Made by a program: the position numbers and the translations under genes. A DNA stretch of 64,000 bases, from the NCBI GenBank assembly GCA_029953675.1, contig JAMWBK010000008.1, positions 1,273,001 to 1,337,000 of the forward strand, in the 5' to 3' direction. The DNA is from Rhodosorus marinus (taxonomy: Eukaryota > Rhodophyta > Stylonematophyceae > Stylonematales > Stylonemataceae). The notes beneath the pieces are model-generated. The model was not told where the DNA came from and made no database searches. It saw only the letters and a program-made list of their open reading frames with translations. Positions 20,265 through 31,400 of the stretch are shown one piece after another (positions within the stretch are counted from its first letter, which is position 1; each line of letters opens with the position of its first letter).

Positions 20265-21863
20265 GGTATCCAAAGGTCATCTACACTGTCCCCCTACACG
20301 TCAGAGAACCACTGGAATCCTCGATCACTCAACGTGAAGAGAATATATTTAGGTAAGAAACCTTTTACGCTGGAGCCGCAGCGCGCAGAAGCGTTCTACC
20401 GAACCGGTCGGGCGAGCTCTGGCCTCTCGATCTGGTACATCAAATGCAACTTCCAAAACTCACACAACCACAATTGCTGATTCATTCTGCTGCCTTCAAA
20501 CGCTTAGCTCAAGCAGCTCCCCCCAACTGATCCAGAAGATACAGAAATGCGTTGATACCACATCCCTTAAACCGAGATAACAACTTGATAAGCCGTGTGT
20601 CGAATGCTTTCTTAGCGCAAATCCGAACCCAAAATCTGATGATATTGCCGGCATGTGAGCAACGTTGGGCGAGGGGTGAAGGGAAACTAGAGCAACTACA
20701 CACGCATCTGCCAAACAGCGGCTTTCGATCGGATCGGTTTATTCGTTATAGCTCTATTTGGTGAAAACGTCCTGAAGTATCCTGTGATCGGGCTAAGTTG
20801 TCACTTACTGTTTGAAACGGTCACGGTTTCAAGGCTTACGTTCGTCTCGGGTTCGACTGGACACATGGATGCATTCAGAAGCAGGTGCCCGTTCTGCTCT
20901 TTGTGGTTCTAGAAAGGCGTACTAGAATGCCCCGCAGTTGTAAGCGCAGCCAGACGGAAACGGAGCGCGACGATAAGCTGGAAACTGCACCCAGAATCAA
21001 ACGACGATCAAACTGGAAGGACCGCGATGAACAGGAGTTGAGCTCTAGCTTGCACTGAATTTCCATCCTGGATTTAGCTTCAGAGTAATACATCTTGATC
21101 TCCAGTCGTGGTTCAGAGCGAGGTTTCAAACAAACACGGCTTCGGATGAACACGCTGTGTCAATCCAACAAGAACAGGATTGCCTGAATCGCCATTTGAC
21201 GAAAAGCCCATGCTATCCGCAGTAATGCGCCAGCATGAGGTCCAGCAGGTCCACCGAAAAGAACAGGGACGTATGGAAAGGCCTGCTCGATTTCGGACAG
21301 GCATAGGATTCAGTAAGCAGCTACCCGGCAAGTTTCATGGACAAAGTTGTTTTCGAGAGAGACGACCTGCATGACGCCTAAGGTGAAAGCCTTGATGCTT
21401 CGCTTCTAATTTGCTGAAAAGGCATTCTAACCTGAGCACAGCCGATCTTGCCGAGGATTAATTATTTCCAGATCAATCGTAGTGAGTCCCTCGACCCGCC
21501 CGGTCCATCATCGTAGTCGATACGGCTTGGGTCCAGGCACGGAAACGTTGCTAAACTTCGTATCGCACTCATTCGTACCACGAGAAGGTTACTATCATCG
21601 GGCTCAACAGGGTCCTCGTGAATGCTAATCCCCGCTGACACCGACACCAACCCACCCTACGAGAACTCATTCAATCAACCCGTTTGGATAAAATTCACAT
21701 TTTAATGCACCCTGTTCACTGGACGAACTTTGCCTTCCGCGGAAGAGCAAGTAAACCCCAGCTGGAGTTCTGGGATTCGTTTCTTCGAGTTCCATGTACG
21801 CGTGCATACATCAACGGGGCTGAACAAGGCGGAACTATTCCAAGCCGTTCAGCTTAGAGCAGT
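20265..21863. other. Intergenic, 1.6 kb, no gene seen
   Basis: No open frame has family similarity or sustained coding character. A short peptide frame with CPFC near 20866 is too small to support. Confidence 0.5.
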
Positions 21864-23664
21864 TTAAGGGTTCGCCCGCTCTTGATCGTCTTCGGCCGAT
21901 GCATCATCCTCGCTCTCCATGTTCACATCACCGCGGATATCTCTTTCCGAAGCCCCTCGATCGTCGTCATCCTGCTCGTCTGATTCAGAATTGGGCAGGC
22001 TATCACCCTGTGTACCTGGGTCCCTGCTAGTTGCATCTCCGTTGCTGTCCTCGCCATCCGCGCTCATTCCCGAGCTTCCCGAATGGCCTTTCTGGTCATC
22101 CTCGCTGTCCACGTCCTTCTGTTCGTCTACGTCTCTGTCATCGCCTTCCTCCCCGTCCGTATCCATCTCAGTATCGCCTTCTGTAGTTCCGGCCTTGTCA
22201 ATTTCCATGTCATCCACGTCGTCGTTGTTGACGGGATCTTCGACGTCGTCCTCAGCCTCGTCGTCATCAGCATCTCCAACTTCGTGCTCATCGTCTGAAG
22301 TCTTCGCGTCCTTTTGCTCGATCTCCTTTCCAATGTTTTCAGCTTCTTCTTCTTCCTCGTCCTCCTCATCCCCGTCGGCTTCGCCATGGGCGTCCCCGTC
22401 TTTGCCGAGTTCGTGTTCGGCGTCTTCTTCGTCATTGGCTTGATCTTCCTCCATGCCCTCGTCTTCCTTTGCTCGTGAAGAATTGTTGGTCTTAGCGCCG
22501 AGAACTCCCGGATACGAATCGTCGGGGACATCATCAGGATTGTCATCGACGTCTCCAACGGCGCTATGATCCTCTTCGGCATCTGCTCCCTCGTCATCCG
22601 CATCTTCCGACTTGACTGCGTTGTTACTGTTATCGACATGAGCTGTCCCTTTCGTATCCTGGGCATCCTGGCGCCTTACGAAACACACATTGTTCAAAAG
22701 CAGAGACAGGCTTCGAACCACAAGTCCACCGGTTGACCACTTCAGTTCCTCCCACTTGAGATCGCCATAAACTTCAATTGCATCGTTCAGGCCCAGTGGA
22801 AACTCGACGTCGGATTCAAATATAAGCTGAACAGTAGGATCAACTACTTTCTTCAGCTTATAGAGGTAATCGTGATTTGGCAGATCCTATTCAGGAAACG
22901 AGTTTGCGAGTTTGAAGAGATAAGAATGAGAGCCGGAATTCTCAATTGCTCATTTCGATAAGACGGTCCGGATATACCTGCTTTTCGCTCAAGTCTCGGG
23001 ACAGCTCAAACCTCTCTGCACCGCACTCCACGACAATCACATGGGAAAAGAGCCGCGAAAACAGCCACTGGGATGTATCTGGGGAAGTGTCCGCGACGTG
23101 CGTGATGCTGTACGGAACCACGGTCTCTCCAGAAAGACTGAACACAAATGGTCGACCAGAAAAAGGGTCAACAGGTCCGGCTTCGAGAATGCCAGGTGGT
23201 TTCTTCGGTACTTTTCTCACGAACGATGGCCACAACTGCTGCCTGCTGAAATTGCCGTCCCGTGATAGGGTCCAGGCGTCGACAATGGAAACCCGACGAC
23301 CGCTGTAGTTGCTCTCCCGGGAACGGGACCTCAGATTGTTCCTCTCCGTCCCCCGAAAGTTAGATGAATCATTCGGGAGCAGTTCCAGGAGTACGATTAA
23401 CTCTTCGAGTCCCAACGGCACCGGCTCTATTGGTCGAACGTAGCCACAGTGCTGCAGCATTGCGATCAAGTCTGAGTCCTCTGTATACACATCTGTTCCC
23501 CACAGTCGTCGATGTTCGATACCATCATTCTTTGAGGTGAAGAATTCCACAGGCACACGAACCTCGAGGTTTGAGGACGGTGCCGTGTCCGCGGGTAGCG
23601 AGAAAAGCGGTCGATAGATGAATTTTCGAACAGAAGGAAGGATTTCGAAACGTGTATTCGACAT
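21864..23664 (-). CDS. Rxt3-like histone deacetylase complex subunit with acidic tail
   Basis: Two exons, 23664-22978 and 22886-21864, with a 91-nt phase-0 intron (22887-22977), give 569 residues. Residues 1 to about 290 match the Rxt3 family: FIYRPLFSLP, then RRLWGTDVYTEDSDLIAMLQHCGY, then LLELLPN...FRGTERNNLRSRS, and after the junction DLPNHDYLYKLKKVVDP...GGLVVRSLSLLLNNV. The rest, about 270 residues, is almost all Asp, Glu, Ser and Gly. Rxt3 is a subunit of the large Rpd3/Sin3 histone deacetylase complex in yeast. A nuclear repressor role is inferred. The acidic tail could bind histones or be a disordered linker. The intron is required, because the Rxt3 domain is otherwise cut short. Confidence 0.75.
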
Positions 23665-24464
23665 AACTACTTTTCACATGCATCGATTAACGAAAGAAAT
23701 TCTATGCGAACACAACCAAAGCCCTGCAATTTTCACGCGACCGGGAAATCCACATCAGAGGTCCCCCTGTGGTGCTCTTGGAAAATCACAGCATTCCCCA
23801 TACGCCTTCCCCCGATTGTCCACACTCCAGACCACCAGCCCCTTATTCAGAACTCCGAGTCCAATATCGACACAGAGGAATTGCCATAGTTCAGTCCTCG
23901 CACTCGATGCCATGCCCAGAACCCCGTGACCAACCTTTCTCAGCTGGAGATCGGGTCATCGCCCAGAAAATTCCTTGGGTCAATGAATGGACAAGGCAAA
24001 AGCCAATGGCGGGTGGATGAAAAAACCTGTGGGCGGGAAAATGGGCTTGCCAGACTAAGCTCGTCCAAGACTTCGTTGTTTACTAGGACAAGCGGAGTCT
24101 TTGCTTCTAGAAGGAGGAGACAGAAGCAAGGCTTGAGCGGAGCGTGATGGTACTAAGGTCATGAGCCTTAATCGAATAGCTTGGTTCATTTCCTTTCGAA
24201 ACGCTGGGTAAATGGAAAGCAGCCGCGTTGGAGGGAGGAACGTTTGTCTGGGGTTGTCCCTGGTCCCGCCCCTCTTTCGTTTGGGGCCTTTTCTTTTATC
24301 GAATGGACACCGCCTGGAAGAACAACTATCTAACCGGTTACTTGCCATTTGCGCAGAAGTCTTCTGCAAGCGCAGCGCCGCACTCAGTAGCAACTTTGTT
24401 TATACCGGCTGATCCAGGATCATTTCATCTACAGAATAATGATAATATTAGTGAGATAATCTAC
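23665..24464. other. Intergenic, no gene seen
   Basis: The gap holds the promoter of the Rxt3-like gene and the 3' region of CCR4. Small open frames on both strands show no family similarity. Confidence 0.5.
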
Positions 24465-26405
24465 CTACTTCGCGCGGCTGAACTCTGCCATCACTGCAAC
24501 GTGATCTGAACTACGTCGCTTGTTAGGCATACCCCGCGCAGAATCCGCTAGAATGTCTTTCTCGTCCGGTACTTCAAGGACTGCAACGCAGACCAAGTTG
24601 GCGTGTGAGTACCAGACGTAGTCCAGTGTTCCTACAAAGTTGGCTGTGTAGTTCGTATATGCTGGCTCGCTCCCAATACATGTGTAGGAAGATCTCAGCG
24701 ACAAACCATGTGACAGCCTGCATGAGTCGAGAACTGAGTAGGTATCTTGGTCAATTTCGCCGTGAATGCCTCGGGTCAGCGCTCCCGTAGACACGAGTTC
24801 ATACACTGCGGAATCCGGCGGAGAATTGAGATCACCTGCGAACACGACTGAGGTCTGCTCCCCGAGACGATTAACAAGGCTTTCGATCTCCTCCAGAAAG
24901 GTATCAACCTGGAAAACCTTCACCTCAGACTTGTCTGGATCCCAATAAATATGAGTGTTTGCTATCACGGTGCATCCCGATCCGTCCAACTCGTCCAAGA
25001 CCACAAGCTGGCCTATATTTCCCTTGATAAGAACCTTCAGCGCTCTCGAATCCTTCAACTGCCGTGTATAGGCCGCATTGTTGAATTCTACGTCATGATG
25101 CTCTCGAACCGAGAACCTATGCTTCAGCCAAAAGGTTGCACAGCCATCGATCTTCCCCTTCATTCCCATTTCTTCCCGAGTCTTACTCTTGAAAACTCCT
25201 TGATACCCGAGACTACCCAGAACAGGCACGAAGTGCTCTTCAAAGTGATCAGCTTGGACCTCCTGCAGGCAGATTACGTCCGCACAGTACCCCTGGAGCT
25301 CACGAGTGAGGTTCTGGCGGCGATAGGTCCATGCAAGAGCCCACGTAGGACACCATGGGAAATGTTGAGGAGTGGTGTAAATTTCGGCGAGGCAATTATA
25401 CGAAATCACTCTGAACGTTCCAGAGGCACTGCTCCAACGCGCGAGCGCGGGGTAAAGCTCCCTCGTGAAAACGTTCACCATCAATCTTTCAGGGGGAGGT
25501 GGAGGAGCAGCTATTACTGAACGGCTCTCAGCTACTAACGGTGGGCCAATCTTGACTTCTCCCCTTGGGAGCCGATGTTCATACCTGATCCACAGCAACA
25601 AAAGCTGAGTTCCGGAAACGCGGAAAAAAAATCCCTTCCCAAAAAATCACAACAAATTGGAAAAGAACTCGATTCTTACCTGCAGACGAGATGCAGAACC
25701 TGTCCTATTTGGTCTTTGCTAGGAGTGTAGGACCGGCTCCAGCCAACCTCCTTCTTCTGAATGGGATTTATCTCGGGATCCTGCACCGCTTTGTTGAAAC
25801 CGATAGCTACCGTCCGAAGCAAATCATCTAGGTCAGCTACGAGGGCCTTGTCGCACCGGCCTTCTCCTTCCGCGACAGACTCTCCACCATTCTGCGCATT
25901 CTCTCGCGCTTGAATCCAACGCAACCTTGCCCATGACTCTTCGAAACACTTTCTTGAGCAGAAAAAGGTTTCAGGTAATACCTTGGCAGGCATGCTCTTG
26001 TCCTCGGCTATCAATCTGTATGGTACTGAAAACTGAAGTTTGGCCGGAAGTCGGCAATTGCGATTGGAACATGCGTACAGCTCGCTACAGGAAAACCAGC
26101 GGTATTGCAACCCCAGCGGACCTCTTTCAGATATGCAACCGAAGCGAACGGAGCGAGGTATCAACTTAGCGGATTATGCGCAATGCTCGACTCAATCATG
26201 GGAGTTACGTTAGTCTGGGGTTCAAAACGATTACCGCTTACCCGGGAGAGTTTTCTAGCGTATCTGAGGATTTGACATCTCCGTTGGGCATACGCATGAC
26301 TACATATGGCAGAATATCACAGCCTTCGACAGGTGTAGACGTATTTTTAAACTCAATCCGAAGCAGTTCCGGTTCCGTTTGGCCATTACCGGCCTCACCC
26401 CCCAT
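24465..26405 (-). CDS. CCR4: CCR4-type poly(A) deadenylase
   Basis: Three exons (26405-26242, 26123-25680, 25584-24465) with introns of 118 and 95 nt give 575 residues. The order matches plant CCR4: N-terminus VEGCDILPYVVMRMPNGD, then QYRWFSCSELYAC with a CxxC...FFCSRKCFEESW zinc-binding block, then WSRSYTPSKDQIGQVLHLVC, then the EEP nuclease. Catalytic motifs are CLQEVQADHFEE (metal-binding Glu), GDLNSP (Asp/Asn) and SSDHVAVMAEF (Asp/His). The leucine-rich repeats of yeast and animal CCR4 are absent, as in plants. It should shorten mRNA poly(A) tails in the cytoplasm. The exon 1/2 acceptor (after 26124) was chosen to keep the frame; exon 2 would otherwise have no ATG. Intron 1 contains the retrotransposon target motif. 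Confidence 0.9.
26204..26222. repeat. Solo retrotransposon target motif inside CCR4 intron 1
   Basis: GTTACGTTAGTCTGGGGTT is the exact reverse complement of AACCCCAGACTAACGTAAC, the boundary sequence of the elements at 4.2, 5.8 and 10.2 kb. No element sequence lies beside it. Confidence 0.85.
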
Positions 26406-27522
26406 CGCGCGCAACCCCTTCCAGCCCCCAAGGATCCAGGTCGAGACGTTCCCGTGTCCGAGGGCAACGCACTTTCACGATCTAATGAACCCTCTACCGA
26501 ACTGAACAAGTGCTACTATCAGCATTGCGTTTCATTCCCCGAACTCCATGCTACAGCACTTTCGAACAAATTCCATCTCTGTTGCGTCAACTCATGACAT
26601 CTCTTATGGGGGAGATCCCAGATTGAGACCATTCCAAACCATGTTCGGACTAGGCAGGATCGGGAGCCTTCGGAATCGCCTTTGACCGAGAGACGCTGAG
26701 AACAAGTTGAGGAATTTTTCGGCCTCCAAGGGCTTTGCCACTTCTATACCCCACAAAATGGAAAAAGAGTGACGTCCTGTACGCTCGGCGGGTTCATCCC
26801 TGTCCATGTGTTACCACCATCTAGCCAGGACGTTAGGGTTGATGGTTCGCAACCGTTTCCAGGGTTTCTGCTTTACGAGTGTGACTGAATTTCGATCAAA
26901 GTGATCCGGTTTCAAAGATCTTGACGGAAGATTGATCAGACGCGTTCTTGAAAGAGGCGGTAGTTGGCGCTCCCGGAGTTCCTACGAAGTGCTTCGCCTT
27001 CGAAAACCGTCGTTTCCTCTATATGCAAGGTAAAACAACTGTGGACACTAAATCCAAACGTCTCTAGGCGGTGAACGCGCACGAGACGTCCATTATTTAC
27101 AGCAGACCAACTCTATTGGCAATCGCGTGTGAAATCTCATGCCCTCGTTGTTGGTCGCTTCACAGAATGCCAGGGTTGTTCATATCTAGCGAGACCTAAA
27201 CGTTGTTCTGATATTCGGATTTTGCTTTGATAACACACTCCAAGGCGCGTCCTTATGGTTTTCCTCAAAACCTCACGACTAATCGCATTGAAGAACTATC
27301 ACCCACGAGGATAAGTTGAAGCAACTCAGGAAAGGCGAGGAAAGAAAGATAATCGGCTTTTTGGTACACACAAAACCATCAAAAACCACGCTAACAGCAG
27401 AAAAAAGCCAGGTGGAACACATTCTAGCATGCTTTGTTAGTGCCGTCGGTGACCAAGGCATCGCAGTCTGGGTTTGTTGGGAGGACTGGTGACTTGGAAG
27501 GATGAAGTAAGGAACACGCATT
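26406..27522. other. Intergenic, 1.1 kb, divergent promoters of CCR4 and the REEP-like gene
   Basis: No coding frame with family similarity is seen. Two divergent genes start at its edges, so it should contain two promoters; no clear TATA box was found. Confidence 0.45.
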
Positions 27523-28024
27523 ATGATGAACGGGGACAAAGTTCCACTAGCTGTTTGCTGCGGTGCAATTGTGTCGTTGACCATTCTCATTGGAACAAAG
27601 GCTCTTTGGCCAGTCGTAGGATTCGTTGCCGCGTTGATTCCTTGCCTGCGCACGCTGAAGGCACTTCGGGAAAAGAACGAGGATCACACTAGGTCCTGGA
27701 TTTCCTACTGGATTTTGTTTTCCTTTTGCTGCACTATTATTGACAAGCTTCTTCGGAACAAGTTTAGGTAAGAATTGGACCAACAGAAAAAGTTTCAGGC
27801 TCAGCTTGGGTTCCTTATTTGTATGCTTCTACATTGGAAATACCAGGAGCAAAGTTTGGTATTCGACGATGATCCTCATCTTTGCCTTGGCTCTATCTAG
27901 CAGTAATGCGGCCTTGAGCGGCCGCATGTTGGCTTTTCTATCTCACCAGCGCTACAATCAGTGGCTTATGAATGTCAGCTCAAGTAGCTCTAGCGGAGAT
28001 CCCGCCAGTGCACAAGCGAAATGA
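27523..28024 (+). CDS. REEP/DP1/Yop1-like ER membrane-shaping protein
   Basis: Two exons, 27523-27767 and 27847-28024, with a 79-nt intron, give 140 residues. The protein begins with a hydrophobic hairpin (VPLAVCCGAIVSLTILIG, then LWPVVGFVAALIPCLRTLKAL). It continues with the family block KNEDHTRSWISYWILFSF, a second hydrophobic pair and SSSNAALSGRMLAFL, corresponding to the SNGAxxLY segment. REEP/Yop1 proteins bend tubular ER membranes. A nearer acceptor would leave a 31-nt intron and insert 15 residues. The chosen one gives normal spacing (about 39 residues from YW to SNxA) and an ordinary intron length. The C-terminus is Ser-rich. Confidence 0.65.
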
Positions 28025-28494
28025 GAAAGTTCCTGGTTATTACGTTGCTGTCGTTGTATAAAAGAAACAAGATTCGCGATCGCTGACCAACGGCCTTCAG
28101 AGTCGTAGGTATCTGGACCTATGACCTACGGCTGACAAATTAAATTTAGGAACTAGGAATCCCGGCAGCTAACTGCACTCGACGTGCAGATAAAAACACT
28201 CTCGAGAAAGGATTCTCTTCATGTTCCAATGGAAAACTATGCAACCCGGGGTGGTTGGCCTAGGGCCCAGAAAATGAAGACGCGTGCTGGGCACCCCGCC
28301 GTAGTATCTCAGAAGCTTAAGCACCACTGTCGCCTGTTCGTTTAAAACCCAAGGCCACAATCCAGATCCAGAAGCTTAATGTTTTTATTCACAGCCGCAC
28401 CTTTTTTACCCCCTAGTATAGATCCTCTATATGATGTTGTAATCAACATTGAGCGCGTGGTTACCCAGAACGTTGGTTCTTAATTGTCTCAACC
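28025..28494. other. Intergenic, convergent 3' ends
   Basis: The 470 bp between the REEP-like stop and the acetyl-CoA carboxylase stop show no gene. Confidence 0.5.
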
Positions 28495-31400
28495 CTAAGA
28501 CATGTCGCTCGAGTGCGAGTACAGTCGAAGCCGACTAAGCAGTCCAGCAATGGTTTTGGACGCAGACTCATGCGTAGATGTCGAGCCTACAGAATGCAAA
28601 GTCCTCTGCAATCGACTTTCAAACTCCTTACGCTGCTCATCATCCATTTGCGCAAGCGCGGTCTCAAGTCCCGCGATGACACCGGAAGAGCTTGTTTTCA
28701 CCATATCCGCCGTTCTCGTTGCTACCGCGCCTTCTCTCACGGTGTCCACGCGCATGTTGATCTGCTCCTCAGAATCCTCGAGCCATTGGAACACGGTTTG
28801 ATCGTCTTCATCGTACATTGAACCTAGAAAGCACAAGCAAATCCATTGAGTCAGGGAGCTAGCCAGTAACGGAGACAGAAGCCTCGATCACCAGCATATT
28901 CAAACAGGGAACACTATTTTTTGGCAAGATCGAACTGATCAGGGAGTGGCAAACCAACCTTCGAACACCCCCGATTGGTCCGCCCATCGTCTCAAGAGAG
29001 AATCAATTTCTCTTCCAGTCAGACTAGGTTCTGAGTCCCCAATCTGCTTTTTGATCCGCTGTTCCGCCAATCTCCTCTGTAGGCGCCAGTAGAAAAAGCT
29101 CCTCGCCTCCGTGCACGCGACGATCTTTTTCACAGCCTTCTTCGCCACCATTCTGCCGGGCGTGTCATGGAGATCAACAAACTTAATCGCGATCTATACA
29201 AAAGAGGAAAATTTTGAAGATGGTGAATCCTTAGCTTCGACTGTTTTGCCTCTGTCCAATTCTTTCCACAAACTCATGAAAAAGGAAGAGCCTTCCCAAC
29301 TACGAAAGGGGAAACCGATGGTACCTGTTTGTAGACCGGCAAGAGCTCAGCCTCTCTCGCGGCAATAGCGTCTCGTATTGACTGCCTCAGATTCTCATTT
29401 GGCACTGAGTATGAAGATGATTCCTTGCCGTCGTTCTCACTCCCCAAGCGGGCATGAAGCTCCTTCAATTTGGGATCCAGTCGTTGCATCGTCTTGAACA
29501 AATCACGACGGCGGTATTTAACTTCGACCGTTCCCTCTGGCTCTAATACCCCCCCTCGCGATGAACCGTCCGCATACATCTCGATCATTTCCGGGTTGAT
29601 GTTGGTGTCAACTACGACCCAAGCTCCTCCCCGTAACTCGCCTCCCGGAGGAATGTACACGAAGACCGGTTGCTTGTACTCGCTCAAGGCATCAACTATC
29701 AGCGAGCCGAACTTGAGCACTTCATCAAACATATCCCTCATACCCCCGGAGAATCCGCGCCAGTTGGCTACGACGAACAACGGAAGGCCCTCACGATTCA
29801 TATCCAGGATCGCCTGGGCTGTCTTGTGTGAAGAATCGGGGAACCAGACTTGTCCAGCCTGTTGCTCAACTCGCTCACGTGTTTCCGGGGAAGCGGGATC
29901 CGCCGGTGAGGTTTTCTCTACCGTTCGAGCCTCTACGGCGATGATGCCCAACGGTATCCCGCCCAGCCGTGCTCGACCAGTAACCACGGTTTTTGCCCAT
30001 CCCGAAACTGTTTCGATCCATGACCCTTTGTCGAAAATTCCTGTTTCCACGCCATTCCCGCAGATCAACAGCCGCGGGTCATACGGCATACCTCTTGACG
30101 GAGAATAAGTCACCCCCCTGTCTATTGGATCCAGTGGCTCGACAATAGGTAGGCGTCCATTTTTGCTTGACGGGACAAAGCTCAACCAGTCCAAAATCGA
30201 ACGCACACCCTCAACGTCGTCTTTTACAACTTGGTGCGTTACACCGTTTGGACTCATAATCTTCACTCCACCGAGCTGTTCATTACTGGCGTATACACTC
30301 CTTCCCAAGACCTTGTTGAGCGCGTTGAAGCCAGTGAGAATTATCGGGGCGTTCGATTCTCGCTGAATCACTCGCTGACCAAGTCTCACGAGATACGCAC
30401 CGATGCCAACGCTCCTTGCGGTGACGTAAGTCAGCGTGAAAGTTTCATTGTAAGCAATCGACGTTTCCCTTGCGATCAAAGCCGAACCCATGAGGTTCTC
30501 GACGCACAAGCCCTCACTGGCCCCGATCACGTCTGTGAGGTTTCCGTTCTCGTCAAACCGAGCCGTTTCCGCAAACTTGGAGAGGTCGTCCTTGTCCAGA
30601 TACAGATCCGTGAATCCCTTTGTAGGGTCCTCCTCGTTCACCCAGCGCACGTTGAATTCTTTCCGAATCTCATCCGCTATTCCAATTCTTGCTCCCGAAT
30701 TTGCCGCAATGTAGATTCTCGGAATTCCCTCTTCACGTGCAAGTCTGCTCGCCCGTTCAAACGCTGCATCCTCCTTCGGCCCGAAAGACCCAGACATGAA
30801 CGTGATATCGTTCGCGATAATGATAACATCTCGTCCACCAGGGAATTCAGGCGTGTACAACGTATACCTCCACACAACTATGCCGTGGTCATTAAGACCC
30901 GTCGGACGCTCCATGGGCTTCAGCACCCCCTCCTCGTCCAGAACGAGTTCGACCACTTTCAGGTGCTTAGCTGGAACCTTGTCTCTACGAAATCCACCTC
31001 GAAGTCTTGACTGCGAGTACAGTTTCCACCGCTCTTGGAGGGCTCGGCTAAATATATGCTGAAAATCATACACGTACGTGGTCTCAAGAGTTTGCGCGAC
31101 TACACGCTTCCGCCTAAGCCGGTCCATAATCTGGTACGGTTCGAGAGCGGGCCTATCGTGCAAATGTCCATACTCCTTGCGATCGGAGCGTAAAGATTTT
31201 AGAATAGGGGTACTTGTTAACGAGTCCAACTCCTCCTTGTAACCTTCGACTCGTAAGGAATGGCCAGTTGGATTGTACAAGAGGAATCGCAACGGGGCTG
31301 CGCCATGATGAGATCTGAGGGCTCCAGCAACTCTCACTTCAACAGTAAAGACCCTTAGTTTCCAACAGCGTTGGGCGTAGCGCAAAAATAGCCTTCGGCA

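Noticed and set aside
21919-22443. 174-codon Ser-rich plus-strand frame
   Set aside because: It is the reverse complement of the Asp/Glu-rich tail of the Rxt3-like gene; GAC/GAG-rich text read backwards gives serine codons.
24228-24509. 93-codon plus-strand frame at the 3' end of CCR4
   Set aside because: No recognised family, overlaps the CCR4 coding end, and no splice partner was found.
24951-25520. 189-codon plus-strand frame
   Set aside because: Antisense to the CCR4 nuclease domain, with no similarity of its own.
27768-27798. A 31-nt intron in the REEP-like gene
   Set aside because: It keeps the frame but is far shorter than any other intron here and inserts residues that spoil family spacing. 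The 79-nt alternative fits better.
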